Assembly (NCBI GenBank): GCA_036971475.1
Contig: JBAIZL010000006.1
Location: 10,818,656 to 10,882,655, forward strand
Length of the DNA: 64,000 bases
Direction: 5' to 3'
DNA from: Prosapia bicincta
Taxonomy: Eukaryota; Arthropoda; Insecta; Hemiptera; Cercopidae
Below are positions 45,301-59,600 of the stretch, piece after piece. The notes under the pieces are model-generated. The model was given only the letters and a program-made list of their open reading frames with translations, did not search any database and was not told the DNA's origin. The number at the start of each line of letters is the position of its first letter. The first letter of the stretch is position 1. Position numbers and translations under genes: made by a program.

Positions 45301-48300
45301 AAAATACCTTTAGTAAATTCATTTATAATCTCATTAATAGAAGCCAAGTAGTCTATCTATAGAGATACGAGATCTTCGGAGAAGTCTTCCCAGCTAGCCT
45401 TTTTCAGTATCCAACAGGGAGGTCAAACACAATCAGAGTCACATAAGGAGATCTTTATGAGAATGTGATTGCTACTACACGAATCAGACAGTACTGACCA
45501 TTTCTATCTTGCAGCCAAAGGAGGACTGCATATTGACAAGTCAACAGCTATCTACCCACGTGGGGATGCCATTTACCAGGTACAACTCAGTTCCTCAGCA
45601 CTCTTAAAATATGATGTGTTTGTGAGTTTCATAATGACGATTTTCAAGAAAAGTGGCATGCGCTGAAATAACCCACCAATAAAAATAGTCAGTAACGGTT
45701 TGGTGAATTGTTGAAAGAGCTGACTGTCACTTGGTGAAAAGTAGACGCAGCAGATGGTAAGCTCTTACAATACAGCTGTTTGAATGGCTACTTCTTTTGA
45801 ATTAGTTGTTGATTTTGTAGAAATAGCTACACAAAAATATAGTAGCTAGAAGCTCCTTCATATCTAGCTTGATCTTCTGCAACATAGTCCAAAATTTTCC
45901 CTACAAATTGTATTGTTAGAGATTTATGTTTCAGAACTTGAGAGTATTTTATAATTTAAAATGCCTTTTAATTTCACTCTTACCGTTATCAGAAGATTAA
46001 TTTGTAGGTCAAATAGCAACCACCTATCATTTATACATTAAAAAATGTTGTAGTCTATGTAACTAAATTAATTATTACCTTAATTTCCCCTTTACTACAC
46101 CAATCGACAGATGTAACTTCAGCAGAATGCCCAACCAATTTAGCAACAGGTTTCTCTGGCTTATTCACATTCCATATATATGCCCCACGATCACTCGATC
46201 CACTCATTAGATATTTGTCATCACTGCTTAAGCAACTCTTTATATAATATGTATAGTTTTTATGTCCTTTATACATTGCCACTGCAGAAAAAAATATAAT
46301 TTCAATATATAATACTTACTTTTTGTTCAAACTATTTCTAAATTATTATAAACACAAGCTATTTTGTATTACATGATTGATAAAAGATACAATACAAATC
46401 GCATTTAAATTTTAACCGTTTTTAAGATAAATAATTCAACATTTTCATTAGAAATTTCAATAGCTTTAAAAATATCAATGCATTGGAATGTTTCAAATTA
46501 TTATAAATTTGAATAACAATTCAATAATGAGAGAGGGGGTGGAGCGGAAGAGAGAGGGGGTGGAGAGGAAGAGAGAGGGGGAGAGATGAAGAGAGAAGGA
46601 AAGATGGAGAGAGTGAAGGAGAAAGCAATTTTGGAATAGATATGAGACTGAGAGACAAACCTACCTAGGTAATGTTAAAATAGACACAAATGAACACTAA
46701 ACAAATAAAATAATGATATTAATCATGTTTACACATGCAGAGATTATTGTTAAAAGGGATTGACTTTCGAGTCAGGTACAACTATTTATTTATATATGCA
46801 ACGTTTCATATTAAGGAGGACACTAAAAAATTGGCATACATTTATACAACACTTATTAAAAAACTTAAACACACTTAGTCATCGTTAGGTTTTTTGTTTG
46901 AAATTTGGCAGGATAATCTGCAACGTTAATTTGGTTTAATTTGTGTATTTTAAAACTGTAAATTTAATTTATTCCTGACTTGATAGTCATTGTAAATGTA
47001 GTACTGGTTAGGGTTTTCATGTTTTTGATACAATTAAATACGTAATAGTTTGTAATGTTTATGTTAATAATGTTTTTAACAAAATTTCTTGCTGACGTTA
47101 TCAATGTTAGTGGTATATATAGTGTTTTATAATTATAAGAAATTTCATTGCAGCTGTGATTGTTTGTGAACTATTGTTATTATTGTAGTTAATTTTAATT
47201 GTGTACTTATGTATTGTAGGCCTGAAGACTATATGTACCCATTATTGAAGTGTTGTCTGTGTAAATAAATTGTTGTACCTGACTCGCAAGTCAACCGCTT
47301 TTATCTAACACTAAATTAATGAAATATTTTTAACACTCTGTGTCCTTTATCAATCTCTCTCTAACTGAGTCACTCTCTAAATCTGAGTCATGATATTTCG
47401 AGCCTCTGTTAAATTAGAGCCTATTTAATCTATTTGATGGAAAATGTTGAGTTGAGCTTCCAAGAAATATTTATATCAATATTGTATGTAAAGAAAATGA
47501 GTTGGGATTCCAAGGAAGGTTTATATAAAGTTCTATAAACTTATTTAGTGCGTTTTTAATAATAGTATTAAACCTTAGTTCAATGAAACTCCTATTTATT
47601 CTAAAATAAAGGAACATACTTCTGTATAATCAGAGTTTTCGGTGATCTGAGGAGGTCTCGGTCCCATTTACCTCGAATTATCGAGACTCTACTTTATAAT
47701 TCTTTTGGCTGATAACGATTCACTACATATGTCACATTGTGGTTTATTTTCTCTGCTCAGTAAGAGCAAATTGTATGTATGACCGGTCTTATTTATGGTA
47801 CTTTCTTCTATTGTCACCATTTGAAAGCTGGTAACTTGAAGTAAATATTGAAGGGACGCAATACCTGCCATAAGCGGCAGACATTTGACTGTCTTCTGTC
47901 TCCATGCAGTGCCTAGGGGGACTATGAGGGTTATCTGGAAAGTAAGTATACCGAGGCTCTCATGGCCGGAGGGACTTTATTTTTGACATGTTGGAAGTGT
48001 AGCCTGATTTCTTCCACCACAGCAAGGCCTGTTCAAGGTCAGCAATTTGAGAACTATTGACGCAACATGTTTCATGGAAAATGTCAATCTAATCTCTTAA
48101 TCTCCCGCAAAGTATGTGGTGTAATCCGTTATCTCATTTGGAAAAGAAAATCTCTGGTTGGGGTTTATAATTAGGTGAAAACTGCATATAATGATAAAGC
48201 TATGAATCGTGCAAGTGTGTATCAGTGGGATCATGAGTTTAAAAACGGTTGTACACTTATGTATGATGATCAGAGGAGTGAAAGACCTTCAATTGCAAAA

Positions 48301-51300
48301 CGATTTGCGATGTCATATATAGGAAAGTATGAACTAATAGAAGGAATTGAAATACCATTTTAAATACCAACAAAGAAACAAATTTGACATTTAAAAAACT
48401 CTATTATCAAGATTTGGTATTGTAATATCAGAATTATTTAATTTCCATAACCTATACAAAATTTTAAAGATTTTAATAATTTTATAAATACAAGTTTTTA
48501 CCTGGTTTTTCTAGATACGCAGCAACATTATAGCAATATATGGTATCATCCATACAATTAGCATAGAGTCTAACTCGACTTGAATTCATCACTAAATTAC
48601 TGAAGCCATTTTTTTTACTATCTTCGGGTGGAAACATTTCAAAACAGGGTTTAGGTACACGTTTGTAAACAGAATAGCATTTGCGTATATCCCACACCTT
48701 AATCGCCCTACAGAATAAACAATAAATATTTCTAATTAGTAAAATTGAAAAAAATTATTTATGTAATATTATTGTTTGTAAAATTTAAATCATTGTATAA
48801 AAATATAATTTTTATAAATCTACAGCAAAAATAAATCTTTTGTGCTCAAGAAAATACAAAATCTGAAATTTTTGTCATGTGTTGCAAAAACAAAAATTAC
48901 AAAGGATACACGTTACAACATATACAAACAAAATTATGATCTAATCATAGTATTATGCCCATTAAATAATAGGTGATCTCTTTTCCACAAGAAATTGATA
49001 GAAAGATTATTGAATCTGATAACAAGAACATATCTAACACGGTTCGTGTTTCTGGTAAGTTGATGTTGATCTATACATCCTACAAAGCAAAGCTGCTAAA
49101 ACATACATCATAAATAAAATAAACAACATATACAATAAAATCAATATTAAAAGAAAAAATTAAAAAAAGTTGTCTTGCATGCATCACTATAGCAAGGAAC
49201 AAACACATCAGCTATACAAAATACGGAAAACCAACCAAAACCATTCTCATTATTTCAAACCCTTCAATCTCTACTACCCTTCTATTACATAATGATCAAA
49301 ATGCCATTAGTTACACACACAAACAAAAAAATCACAACAAAAAAAAAGAAAATATATCTAACTGAGATAATTAGTTATATTTTTATATGATATGATATTA
49401 AACGTCTTCAGTTTATTTTTTCTAGGATCATTCAGTAATTGTTAAATTCTGTAAATTGTTTGCTTTAAGAATTTATCAAGAAGTACTTATTAGAAGTTTT
49501 TTTGAAGGCTTTTATTTTGTCATTTATAAAAGAAATAATTAAAAAACAAATTATTGGACCTTGGATCATGGTTCTTTGAATAATGGGACATGACATTCTC
49601 AACACCAGAAAAATGTGTCTTTCTTTTTAGATTTCCCATTTCCTTTCGATCCCTTTGCAGAACACACTTTACACATTCTTTGTATTTTATTTTTTCCTAG
49701 TGGTACTGGTATTTTTACTAAAAAATGTTTCAGTAGCTAGCCGACTGAGTGATAGCCCACTTGTCCTTTGTCGGGGATGCATCCCCAGGCAGGAATGTTT
49801 TATCAAAATGCAAACGCAAGGTTTCTAATAAAGGCCTTTATGAATAAGATCATATCCCGGTTGTCCCCTCTGTTTACAAAGCCGATTGTCGTTTATGTGA
49901 AAGTTTCTCATTATCAACATCTTTAGTTTTATTTAGCTAAAGATTGTTTACTTTGGCATAAATAGCTTTTGAACGATTCAAATTATATTAATTTTATGCA
50001 GCAAAATGTATAGATTTTCATTCTTTATATTAAGAAAAATTGATTTCTTTATATTATTTATGCTATGAAAAATAAAATTTATAAGTTACTAGAATAAAGT
50101 AATTACATATTAGGTTTCTATTAGTATTAAACATTAATTTACAAATGCAGAAACATAAATATCGCTTACCTATCGCCAGCTGAGGAAGAGATTATAGAGA
50201 ATGAGTCTTTGAATAGCACACTAGTAATGCTATCAGGTCGTTGCTCTTTCATCTGTTTAGAATGTGAAGTTCTGAAGTTTGAAGCTAGTAAGACAAAAAT
50301 ATATTTTGTTGTAGTTTTAATATCTCAAGTTAAAGAAACTGTGTCTGAAATAGACTACTTAACCTCTTCCACAGAATTAATGTATAGAAATAAAATTTCA
50401 ACTTTTCTAAAACTCTATTTAAATTTTTACATACACGAGAGGATGAGAGAAAATAAAACCAATTTTTAAAGTTTAATATATTTTTACAGTCTAAAATACT
50501 CAAAATGTAAAATACTCATTTTAACTAATATAATTTATAAGTAAAAAACATATGTTTAAAATATATTATTACTATTTCACTAAAAACAAAATAGTTTTAA
50601 CCAAAATAATGTAATTAATGTATAAAAAAAACAAACAAAAAATCAACAAAACTGGAAGATTTAATGTGAAAACGAAGTAGAACTCGGATAATTCAAATGT
50701 GTTTAATTCAAAATTGCTGATAATTCGAAGTTCAACTTCTTGAATTCAAAGTTAGTAGTTTGAATATAAGCTCAAATTCTAGTGGCACTAGTGATTGCCT
50801 TCTTAGAACTCTCTGTGTTCAGTTTGAGATCACGAGATTTGGTGCGTAAGCAGTATCGGGAGAATCAGTTATCGATTTTCGCTCTGCTCAGACATCAATT
50901 TCTTGTTATTGGTAAGAGAGTTTATTTTCTAATTTGTCACACACAAAACTAGACGTCTGTGGTTTATAAGGGATATTTATAAGTTATATTATAAGGTGCG
51001 CATGTAATTAGATCAGCAATAGGTTTACTGATAATAATTATAAGTTTTATTAATCCACTATGTCTAAGTTTATAACTGAATAAAATTGTAGTGTTTAAAA
51101 TAGAACAGTGATAGAGTACCTGAAAACGGCAGAATGGTCATCATAGACACATAAGAGCCAGAATATTTTGACTGAAAGGGCATTCTCCAACTTTTATAAT
51201 TAAAATTTTTGGTTAATTCGAACATTTCCATTGGTCCCTTCAGCTTTGAATTATCCAAGTTCTATTGTATTAGATACGGGCTAACATTCAAAGACGTCAT

Positions 51301-54300
51301 GGCAAACACATACATTGAATCCAATGAACTGATGATTGATATAGTGGCGAACAAAATTAATTCAATCACGTCTTTTTATACAAGCCAAATTATCTTGCAT
51401 TATATTAGAGTTCATGTGACCTTCATTAGGATACAAACATCAAAGCTTATAAATATGAGACATCATGTTCTATGTTTTTCTTGATATTAAACAAAACCTA
51501 AGTCTAAACCAAAATGTACAAATTTAAGGTATAAGAACATTCACAATACAAACACTAAGAGACCATTTGGACCAAATTCGAGTGTTTAATAGGCTTCTAA
51601 TAATTCGTGTTAAATGAGTATATACAGACTCCAAAATGGGTGCTGCATGACAACAAATTAGTGAATAGCAAGTAACCCAAAAACATTAACGGAGCTGACA
51701 TTATATATAAAGCCAACACTATCCTCTACTGTATTTAAAGTTTTGAGTTCTTTAGCTGGATACAAATGTAAAAACCTGTAAATACAAGATATTGCGTTAC
51801 AGGCTTTGGCTGATTTTATGGCATGCTAAGATATCATGTATGACAGCAAAGGGTTAAAACTTGTAATTTATTTATCCTCGATTGGATGTAAAAATAAAAC
51901 TCACAGGTGTAAAGCTCCAAACAGTTTAGCAGTAATTAATGACATCTATTGTGTAATAAAGGAAGAGCGTCTGCGAGGAAAACATCTCTGTATGAAACTA
52001 CTTCAAATAACAAATTACAAAACAGAATATACAATTTGTCATTTCCTGTAATTAAATGTGCATGATCTATCAGATAAGTATTATCAATATTATCTCTTAA
52101 TTCAACTCACATATTTATTACCGTAGAGCAGTGTTTTTCAACCTTTTTCATGACACGACCCCTTAGTATCAAAACCATTTTTCGAGACCCCCAGACCCTT
52201 TTTTCATATATGCTACAAATATGTAAATTGTAATCCGTACAAAAGTTTTATATGTTTGCGTTATTAGGATTCGGATCTAGATATATAATTAAGAATATAC
52301 AACACAATTTTAAATAGAATACTTAGAATTAATAACTCACAAACAAACATATTGTTACGGCCGAGACTACCAGTGCCACCAGTGCCATCTGTTGGTAACA
52401 CTTGGAACTACTACAAAAGGTCCAGGCAGAGGTTCAAGACATTTCGTTACACTTCTAGATGATTCTCGCTGTCGCTAGAATGCGCTGGCAGTTGGCCTAT
52501 AAATAGGGCTGTATACCGTGGCCACGCCAGTTGAAGCAAGCCATGCGTTAAACTCGTAAGCAAGACCGTGATAAGTGGAAACTATTCAGAAGTGAAACTA
52601 CAGTATTTTACGGAATTAGTGTGTGAATTTAAGTGTGTTATATTGTTATAATTGAAAATGGATAAATTCCTGAAAAGATCATTAGAAACATCAACTTCTA
52701 GCGGGAGTAGTGGACGACAAATGAAAAAACGTATGTATGATGACAACTATTTGAAATTTGGGTTTACTGTGATTGAGAAAAAACTGCAGTGCGTAATTTG
52801 CTTTGAAACTTTGTCAAGAGAAAGCATTAAGCCATCGAAGTTGTTACACAACCTAAACACAAAACATCTTAATGAAAGAAATAAACCCTTGGAATTTTTT
52901 GACCGAAAATTAAAAGCTCTTGTCAAAAAAACTGCTATAGTACAAATGTCCAACCTAAATGAGAAAGCGTTGCTCACTAGTTATCGAGTAGCTTTTCGTG
53001 TGGCTAAAGCAGGAAAACCTCGCACTATTGCCGAAAATTTGATTTTACCAGCGGTCTTAGATATAGCAGAGGTTATGTTTGGCAAGTAAGAGGTCGAAAA
53101 GCTCAAAAGTATACCTCTCTCTGACAATACCATTCAACGCAGGATAAGCAATATGGCGACTGACATTCGTGACCAAGTCATGGAAAAAATAAATAAAAGT
53201 TCCTTTGTGTCATTGCAATTTGATGAATCAACAGATATTGCAGGTTGTACGCAGTTTGTAGCTTTTGTGCGTTTTGAATCCAAAGAAAAATTACTGGAAG
53301 AAATACTATTTTGCAAGGCACTTCCCGGGAATACTACAGGTCAGTGCTTGCTTAACATGTTCCTTAAAGCTACGCAAGATATGAATATCGATTGGGCACA
53401 AAAATGCATTGCTATTTGTAGTGATGGAGCAAAATCCATTACTGGTGCAAAGAGTGGATTTATTGCTAGACTGAAAGAACTAAACAGTAAGCAAGCTCTT
53501 GTTGTAACTAAGCCAAGCGCTTGTTGGATGCATTGCTTTCTCCATCGCCAAGGTCTTGCAGCCAAAACTTTGCCACAAGAATACAGTCAAGTATTAAATA
53601 TTATTATTAAAATTGTAAATTCTGTTAAGGGAAAAGCGTTGCAGACTCGATTGTTTCGAATATTTGTGAAGATATGGGGGCAGTCCACCAACATTTGCTT
53701 CACCATACAGAGGTGGTTATCAAAAAGCAAAGTACTGACCAGAGTTATGAAACTTCACGCTAAACTATTAGTATATTTACAGCAAGCCAAATCAGATTAC
53801 TCTGAATTCATACCTCACCCAGAATTCCTTTTGAAAGTGGCTTTTCTTTCTGACTTATTTCTGCATTTAAATAACTTAATTAACAGTCTTCAAGGGCGTG
53901 ATGAAAATGTCATCACAACAAAAGACAAACTCCATGGCTTTATAAAAAAAAATTTGAGTCGTGGTCATCATCTATAAATGAAAAAAACTATGATTCATTT
54001 TCGTCCACACTGTCTTTCATTGAAATCGGAAGCAAGATAAACATCAATTCATATATATCTGGTATAAAAATGGTGTTAGATAATTTGAAGAAAGAGTTGT
54101 GTCAGTATTTCTCAGTGGAAGAGAATCTGCTGGAATTATCTGCCGATGGGATGTTACACTTGGAATTCAAGTCTCAAAGTTTGGATACCTTTTGGTTAAA
54201 AAGAAAAACAGAATACCCTAAATTAAAAATCAAGGCTTTTGAAGTGTCTGATTCCATTTTCTACCTCGTACTTGTACGAGTTGACATTTTCATCAATGGC

Positions 54301-55660
54301 CCACATAAAAAGTACAGCAAGAAATCGCTTAAATTTGGAAAACGATTTAATACTTAAAGTTGCCAAAACAAATCCACGATGAGAGAAATTGATTAAACAA
54401 AATCAAGCGCAACCTTCACATTAAAATATATGAGTAGTCGAAGAATTATTTTTAAAAATTTGTTTGTATAAAAGTATAAATAAAGATAAACATAAACTTT
54501 ATAAAGTAAAATAGTATAATGGGTATCATTTTGTCAACATTTTCTTAATATATCTATCTTGTTAAAATGTATTGATTTTTTGTTACTGAAACACCTAGTT
54601 CTCTTTGCTTCCTGGCGGCCCCTGTACAGAGGGGTCGCGACCTCACAGGTTGAAAAACACTGCCGTAGAGTAATTAAGGGAGCAATCTTCTGCAGCATTA
54701 TAACTTTTTAAATATTAAAAACCTCAATTACCAATATTTCTTCAGTAAAATATTACTGTTCAGACAAAACATGAAGAAAAGTAAGAGGCTCTAGAATAAA
54801 ATAAAATTTTGATACATACTTAAATATCAATGTAACCCTAATTAATTACCTACATATAAGTCTTTCATCTTTTTTTTTAAATATAGTCTCCAATTCAACT
54901 ACAAATAAATATATTCTCCCAGTTGAAACCCCAACTTATCAAAAATGTATGTGAAATTTTTAATATTTATTACGAAAATTTGCTAACTTTATTTCAAAAA
55001 GTATAATAACACATTGAGTGCGGTGGGCGTGCACAAACACCCTTGCCCTACTAGCGCCCGTGGAGATAGGCGTTCAAATACGCTCACGTTCACTCTCAAT
55101 TCATGGTTCAGTTGAGGTTACCCATTGCTGGGAAAATTTGTATCGGTTATTGTGCTAGTCTTTTTGAACATTTCGGTGTGTTTTGTTTTTTGTTTCACCG
55201 TCGCTGTCAGATTGTTACTTGATGTGTTATAGTTGTGTTTAATATATATTGTACAATGAATATTGGTAACGAGGTTGAATTATTGGAGAATGTCAACTCT
55301 GACAACGAAAATGGCTCCGATGATAGGGCTGACAGCTCTGACGATGAGAACGAGAGGTCTTCAACATGGCCACAATATCGGCGTTTTCCCGGAGAATGGC
55401 CAAAATATTTTAAACCTATTTTTGAATAATGTGTACTTATATTTTGTTCCTCTATCATATCTAAGTAAGAAAATAAGTTTCTTATTATAATATATATCGT
55501 GATATTTCACGTCCATTATTTTTCCGTTGTACTGACTTTATGAAGTGTAAATAGTCACTCAGTGATTCGACAATGGTCAAGTGACTGAAAGGTGCCTCAT
55601 CACATAAGGTAAAATTATTACACTTAGTGGTGGAAAAAATTATTTACAAGTAATAATAAC

Positions 55661-55730
<70 letters not shown>

Positions 55731-56576
55731 GATTAGTTTTGGTTGGTAAAGATTATTTACATTTTTTGGACTAGGAGACTGACAGACTTACCTTGGTAAG
55801 AGTCCACACTGTAGTCTTGAGATAGAAACACATAAAAGCACTTAAACAATGATATATTTCAACCACACAGTGGTCTTTGTCAATCAAAAAGAAAACACAA
55901 AAAGAAATATGGGAGAAATAAAATAAATATAAATTGTAATCACAGATTGTGTAGAGTAGAAATCAGATGTCACAGACGCACAGATTAAAGATATATATAT
56001 TGTTTCCATGAGCATATAAGTAATTATAGTTTATTTAAGTCTGTCAGGGGAAAAGAGATTGGAGACGTCTGAGGCTATTAGGAAAAAAAAAAAAATTATG
56101 AATGGATTTATCTGATGTTGAGGTTAGGGGATTCTCTGGACTTGGTATACCACTGGTATGATAGTTCCCATCTTCTCAGTTCTGAGGGATTGCAATCAGG
56201 GGGGAGTGATTTAATTATTCAGTCATCAAAAGTTGTGATTCATTCTGAGAATGAATGGCCACAGACATGATGTTAAAATTATGAATATGGATAGGCCAAC
56301 AGCTCAACATGCTGCGAGTCACAACATCACAACTTTTGATGACTGCTATACCACAAAAATAATTAAATCACTCCCCCCCCTGATTGCAATCCCTCAGAAC
56401 TGAGAAGATGGGAACTATCATACCAGTGGTATACCAAGTCCAGAGAATCCCCTAACCTCAACATCAGATAAATCCATTCATAAATTTTTTTTTTTTCCCC
56501 TAATAGCCTCAGACGTCTCCAATCTCTTTTCCCCTGATAGACTTAAATAAACTATAATTACTTATATGCTCATGGA

Positions 56577-56640
<64 letters not shown>

Positions 56641-59600
56641 TTAATCTGTGCATCTGTGACATCTGATTTCTACTCTACACAATCTGTGATTACAATTTAT
56701 ATTTTTTTATTTCTCCCATATTTCTTTTTGTGTTTTCTCTTTGATTGACAAAGACCACTGTGTGGTTGAAATATATCATTGTTTAAGTGCTTTTATGTGT
56801 TTCTATCTCAAGATTACAGTGTGGACTCTTACCAAGGTAAGTCTGTCAGTCTCCTAGTCCAATATATATATATAGCTGAGTATTAAAATGGTGGAGGTGG
56901 GGTTGTATATAGTATTTATTTTGGTATTTTTTAGAAATTATTATAAAAACTGTGTTAGAACTATTTAGATATGAATTACTTATTGACATTGTGTGTAAAC
57001 TTATTTTTATCATTGAAAAACATTTTAAATGGAGGCAGGAAGGGTTGTAGGTATTTAATTTTTTTTTGGGTACTTTTTCTATAACTATAACTAAGTGTTG
57101 TGACTGGAAAAAAGGTTTGTCGGTATCCAGCAACAATTGGGAGAGAAACCCAACAGTTAAACAGTCGACAACCATCACCTGAGATATGAGAACATGAACG
57201 TACCAGAAATGATGTCACCAAAACTGACGAATATGAATACCTAACCAATTTCAGATGAAACATTGGGTCCATCAACCACATTCTCAATGCAAGCAATCAA
57301 TAATATTTTTTCAGCAATTTTGATGCGCAAAAACATTGCACCCAACGTGTTAAACAACTAAACGGATCTAATAAGGTCGGATTTCATAATATATTTATGA
57401 ACAGACAAGAGTTGAGTATGAGCAATAAAGGAGAACAACAGATGAACTAAGATTTAAAGCAGGTAGTGATGTAGAATGGGCCCTTACGTTCCCATAACCC
57501 AAAAATTTTTTTAAAGTACTATTTACTCTTGTTGTTTAATAAATATACCCAAATAATTCTATGTCGATTGCTGCTGTGGCAAATTTTCTGCGACTCTCAT
57601 AGATTATTTTCTGCAGAGCAGAAACTTTCGAAACTAATGCATCATCGATAGTCAGTTACCTACAGGTGCAACACATTTCTCATGAATAAGCTGCATCATC
57701 GATAGTCAGTAACCTACAGGTGCAACACATTTCTCATGAATAAGCGACAGTTTTTGCCTCTAGAAACTGTCAAATTAAAAAAAGACATTTACATGTCCTC
57801 GGGATGACAGGAGAAATAAAGTAGGATTTTTACTGCTGCCCAAATGGCTTCTTAGAAACAACTTATGAACTCGCATTTAACCCATTGCGGATTAAATGAT
57901 TCGGCCAATCTAGGGGGCAAAAAAATTTGTCCTTACAAAGCATAAAATATTATTTATTTTATACAAATCCAATTTATTAGTCTACTAGTTGTAAGTAAAA
58001 CAAGTAATATAAAAAAAAAATGTTTTAAGTAAATTCCTACTGAGATTAACAAAGAAAATTTTTATTTTAGTTACCCTAGAACACTATTTATGATATTATG
58101 TGGTACCATGGCCACAGTTTAAGGTTGTCCAATTGAGGTTTCAATGACATCCAGATGGGGGGGGGGGAATTAATATGCATTTTTGAGAATCATTTCTAGG
58201 AATTGGAAAGTTGACACAGAGCCCAGACGTACTAGACTTTGAACATGAAAATTCTCAGTTCGAATCCAGCTGGATCCCACAAATTTCATAATTAAATATT
58301 ACTGACAATTGTCACCCAATATAGGTTTAAAAAAATGTATTTGAACCTGATTGGATGAATAAAACATATTTTATTAAAGATTGAAAATTTGAACAAGATA
58401 TATATCAGGAGAGTGTGAGCTAATAGAAGGAATTTAATTAGTAAAAACAAATTAAAAGGTTTTTATGGTTTGAAGTTTGTATTACATTCTAAGCTACCAC
58501 AATAGCTCAATTCAGATAAAAAAATACACTCATTTTACTTTTTGTCACAGTACATCATATTTCGTTAATTATTTGCACATTACTTACTTGGAAAATGGCA
58601 AAAAGAGATTGTATTATCAGGCGCAATTGCAAACGCCTCTGAATGTTCTAAGCGATAGTCCCAAACCATTATTTTCCCATCACGAGATCCAGTTGCAAAA
58701 ACACCTGTGGAAAATAAATTAAAAATCTGTTATGTTTAGTAAGAAAAGATAGGTAAGTCTAATTTATTTCTGTTTGCTTTAAAAATCTACTAAATAGAAG
58801 GAGTATTTTTTTAAAATAATTATTACATATAAACAGAAAAATTTGGTAAATTATAGTAAACCATAAGCAAAACTTATTTATTTATTCAATTTCTTCTATT
58901 AGTTCACATTCTCCTTATATATATATATATGCAGTAAAATCCACTTAATAGGCTCTTGTTGAAGACAATTTCCTACTTATTACGAATTTTTTTTTAACCC
59001 TAAGACTTACCAAAAAATAACTAATTTTCATGTATAATACACTTTGAATCCCTCTTAATACGCTTTTTTTACACGATTTTAGCAGAAATTTTACCGTGAA
59101 ACAAAAAATTACAAGTAAAACAGCATTACAGTAGTTTATGTAGTTCAGCAGTTATGGTACTGTAAAACATATTAATGGATATGAAAAATAAATTGAATAT
59201 GGAACGGAATCCAATAGAAAAAAGAATAGAACTTTGATAGTGTCTAAATGATTCAGCAGGTTGTTTACACGGATAATATAGAGCCCTGAGTTTACACAGG
59301 ATAGGATAACATTGCACGTTTCTGTTTCCATAGAACAAATTGCCTTGATTTGTTTACTGTAAGTGTACAATTACAACAGTATACATTCTACCATGAACGC
59401 ATTCCCTCCTTCCTTTCCACCCTTCTCCACTATTATACATCCTCCAAACACATGTCATACAAGTATGTAGGTGTTGTGCCATAGGATCATTTATCTTCAG
59501 TGTGTAGTCTCATGAGATGAGTGGGATAAAAAGAAATGCTTTATTAGTTGATGATAAATTAAAAATTTTGATGTGTTACAATGAAAATTCACATGTGACA

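Noticed and set aside
47218..47260. CTGAAGA ... TTGAAG as another hammerhead in the 46.75-47.3 kb MITE
   Set aside because: Stem II does not pair well and neither stem I nor a GAAA box is present.
51836..52051. 71-codon frame as a gene
   Set aside because: No recognisable features, within a DTL intron next to a hAT insertion.
56566..56748. Open frame with poly Ile-Tyr
   Set aside because: Translation of the (AT)n microsatellite.
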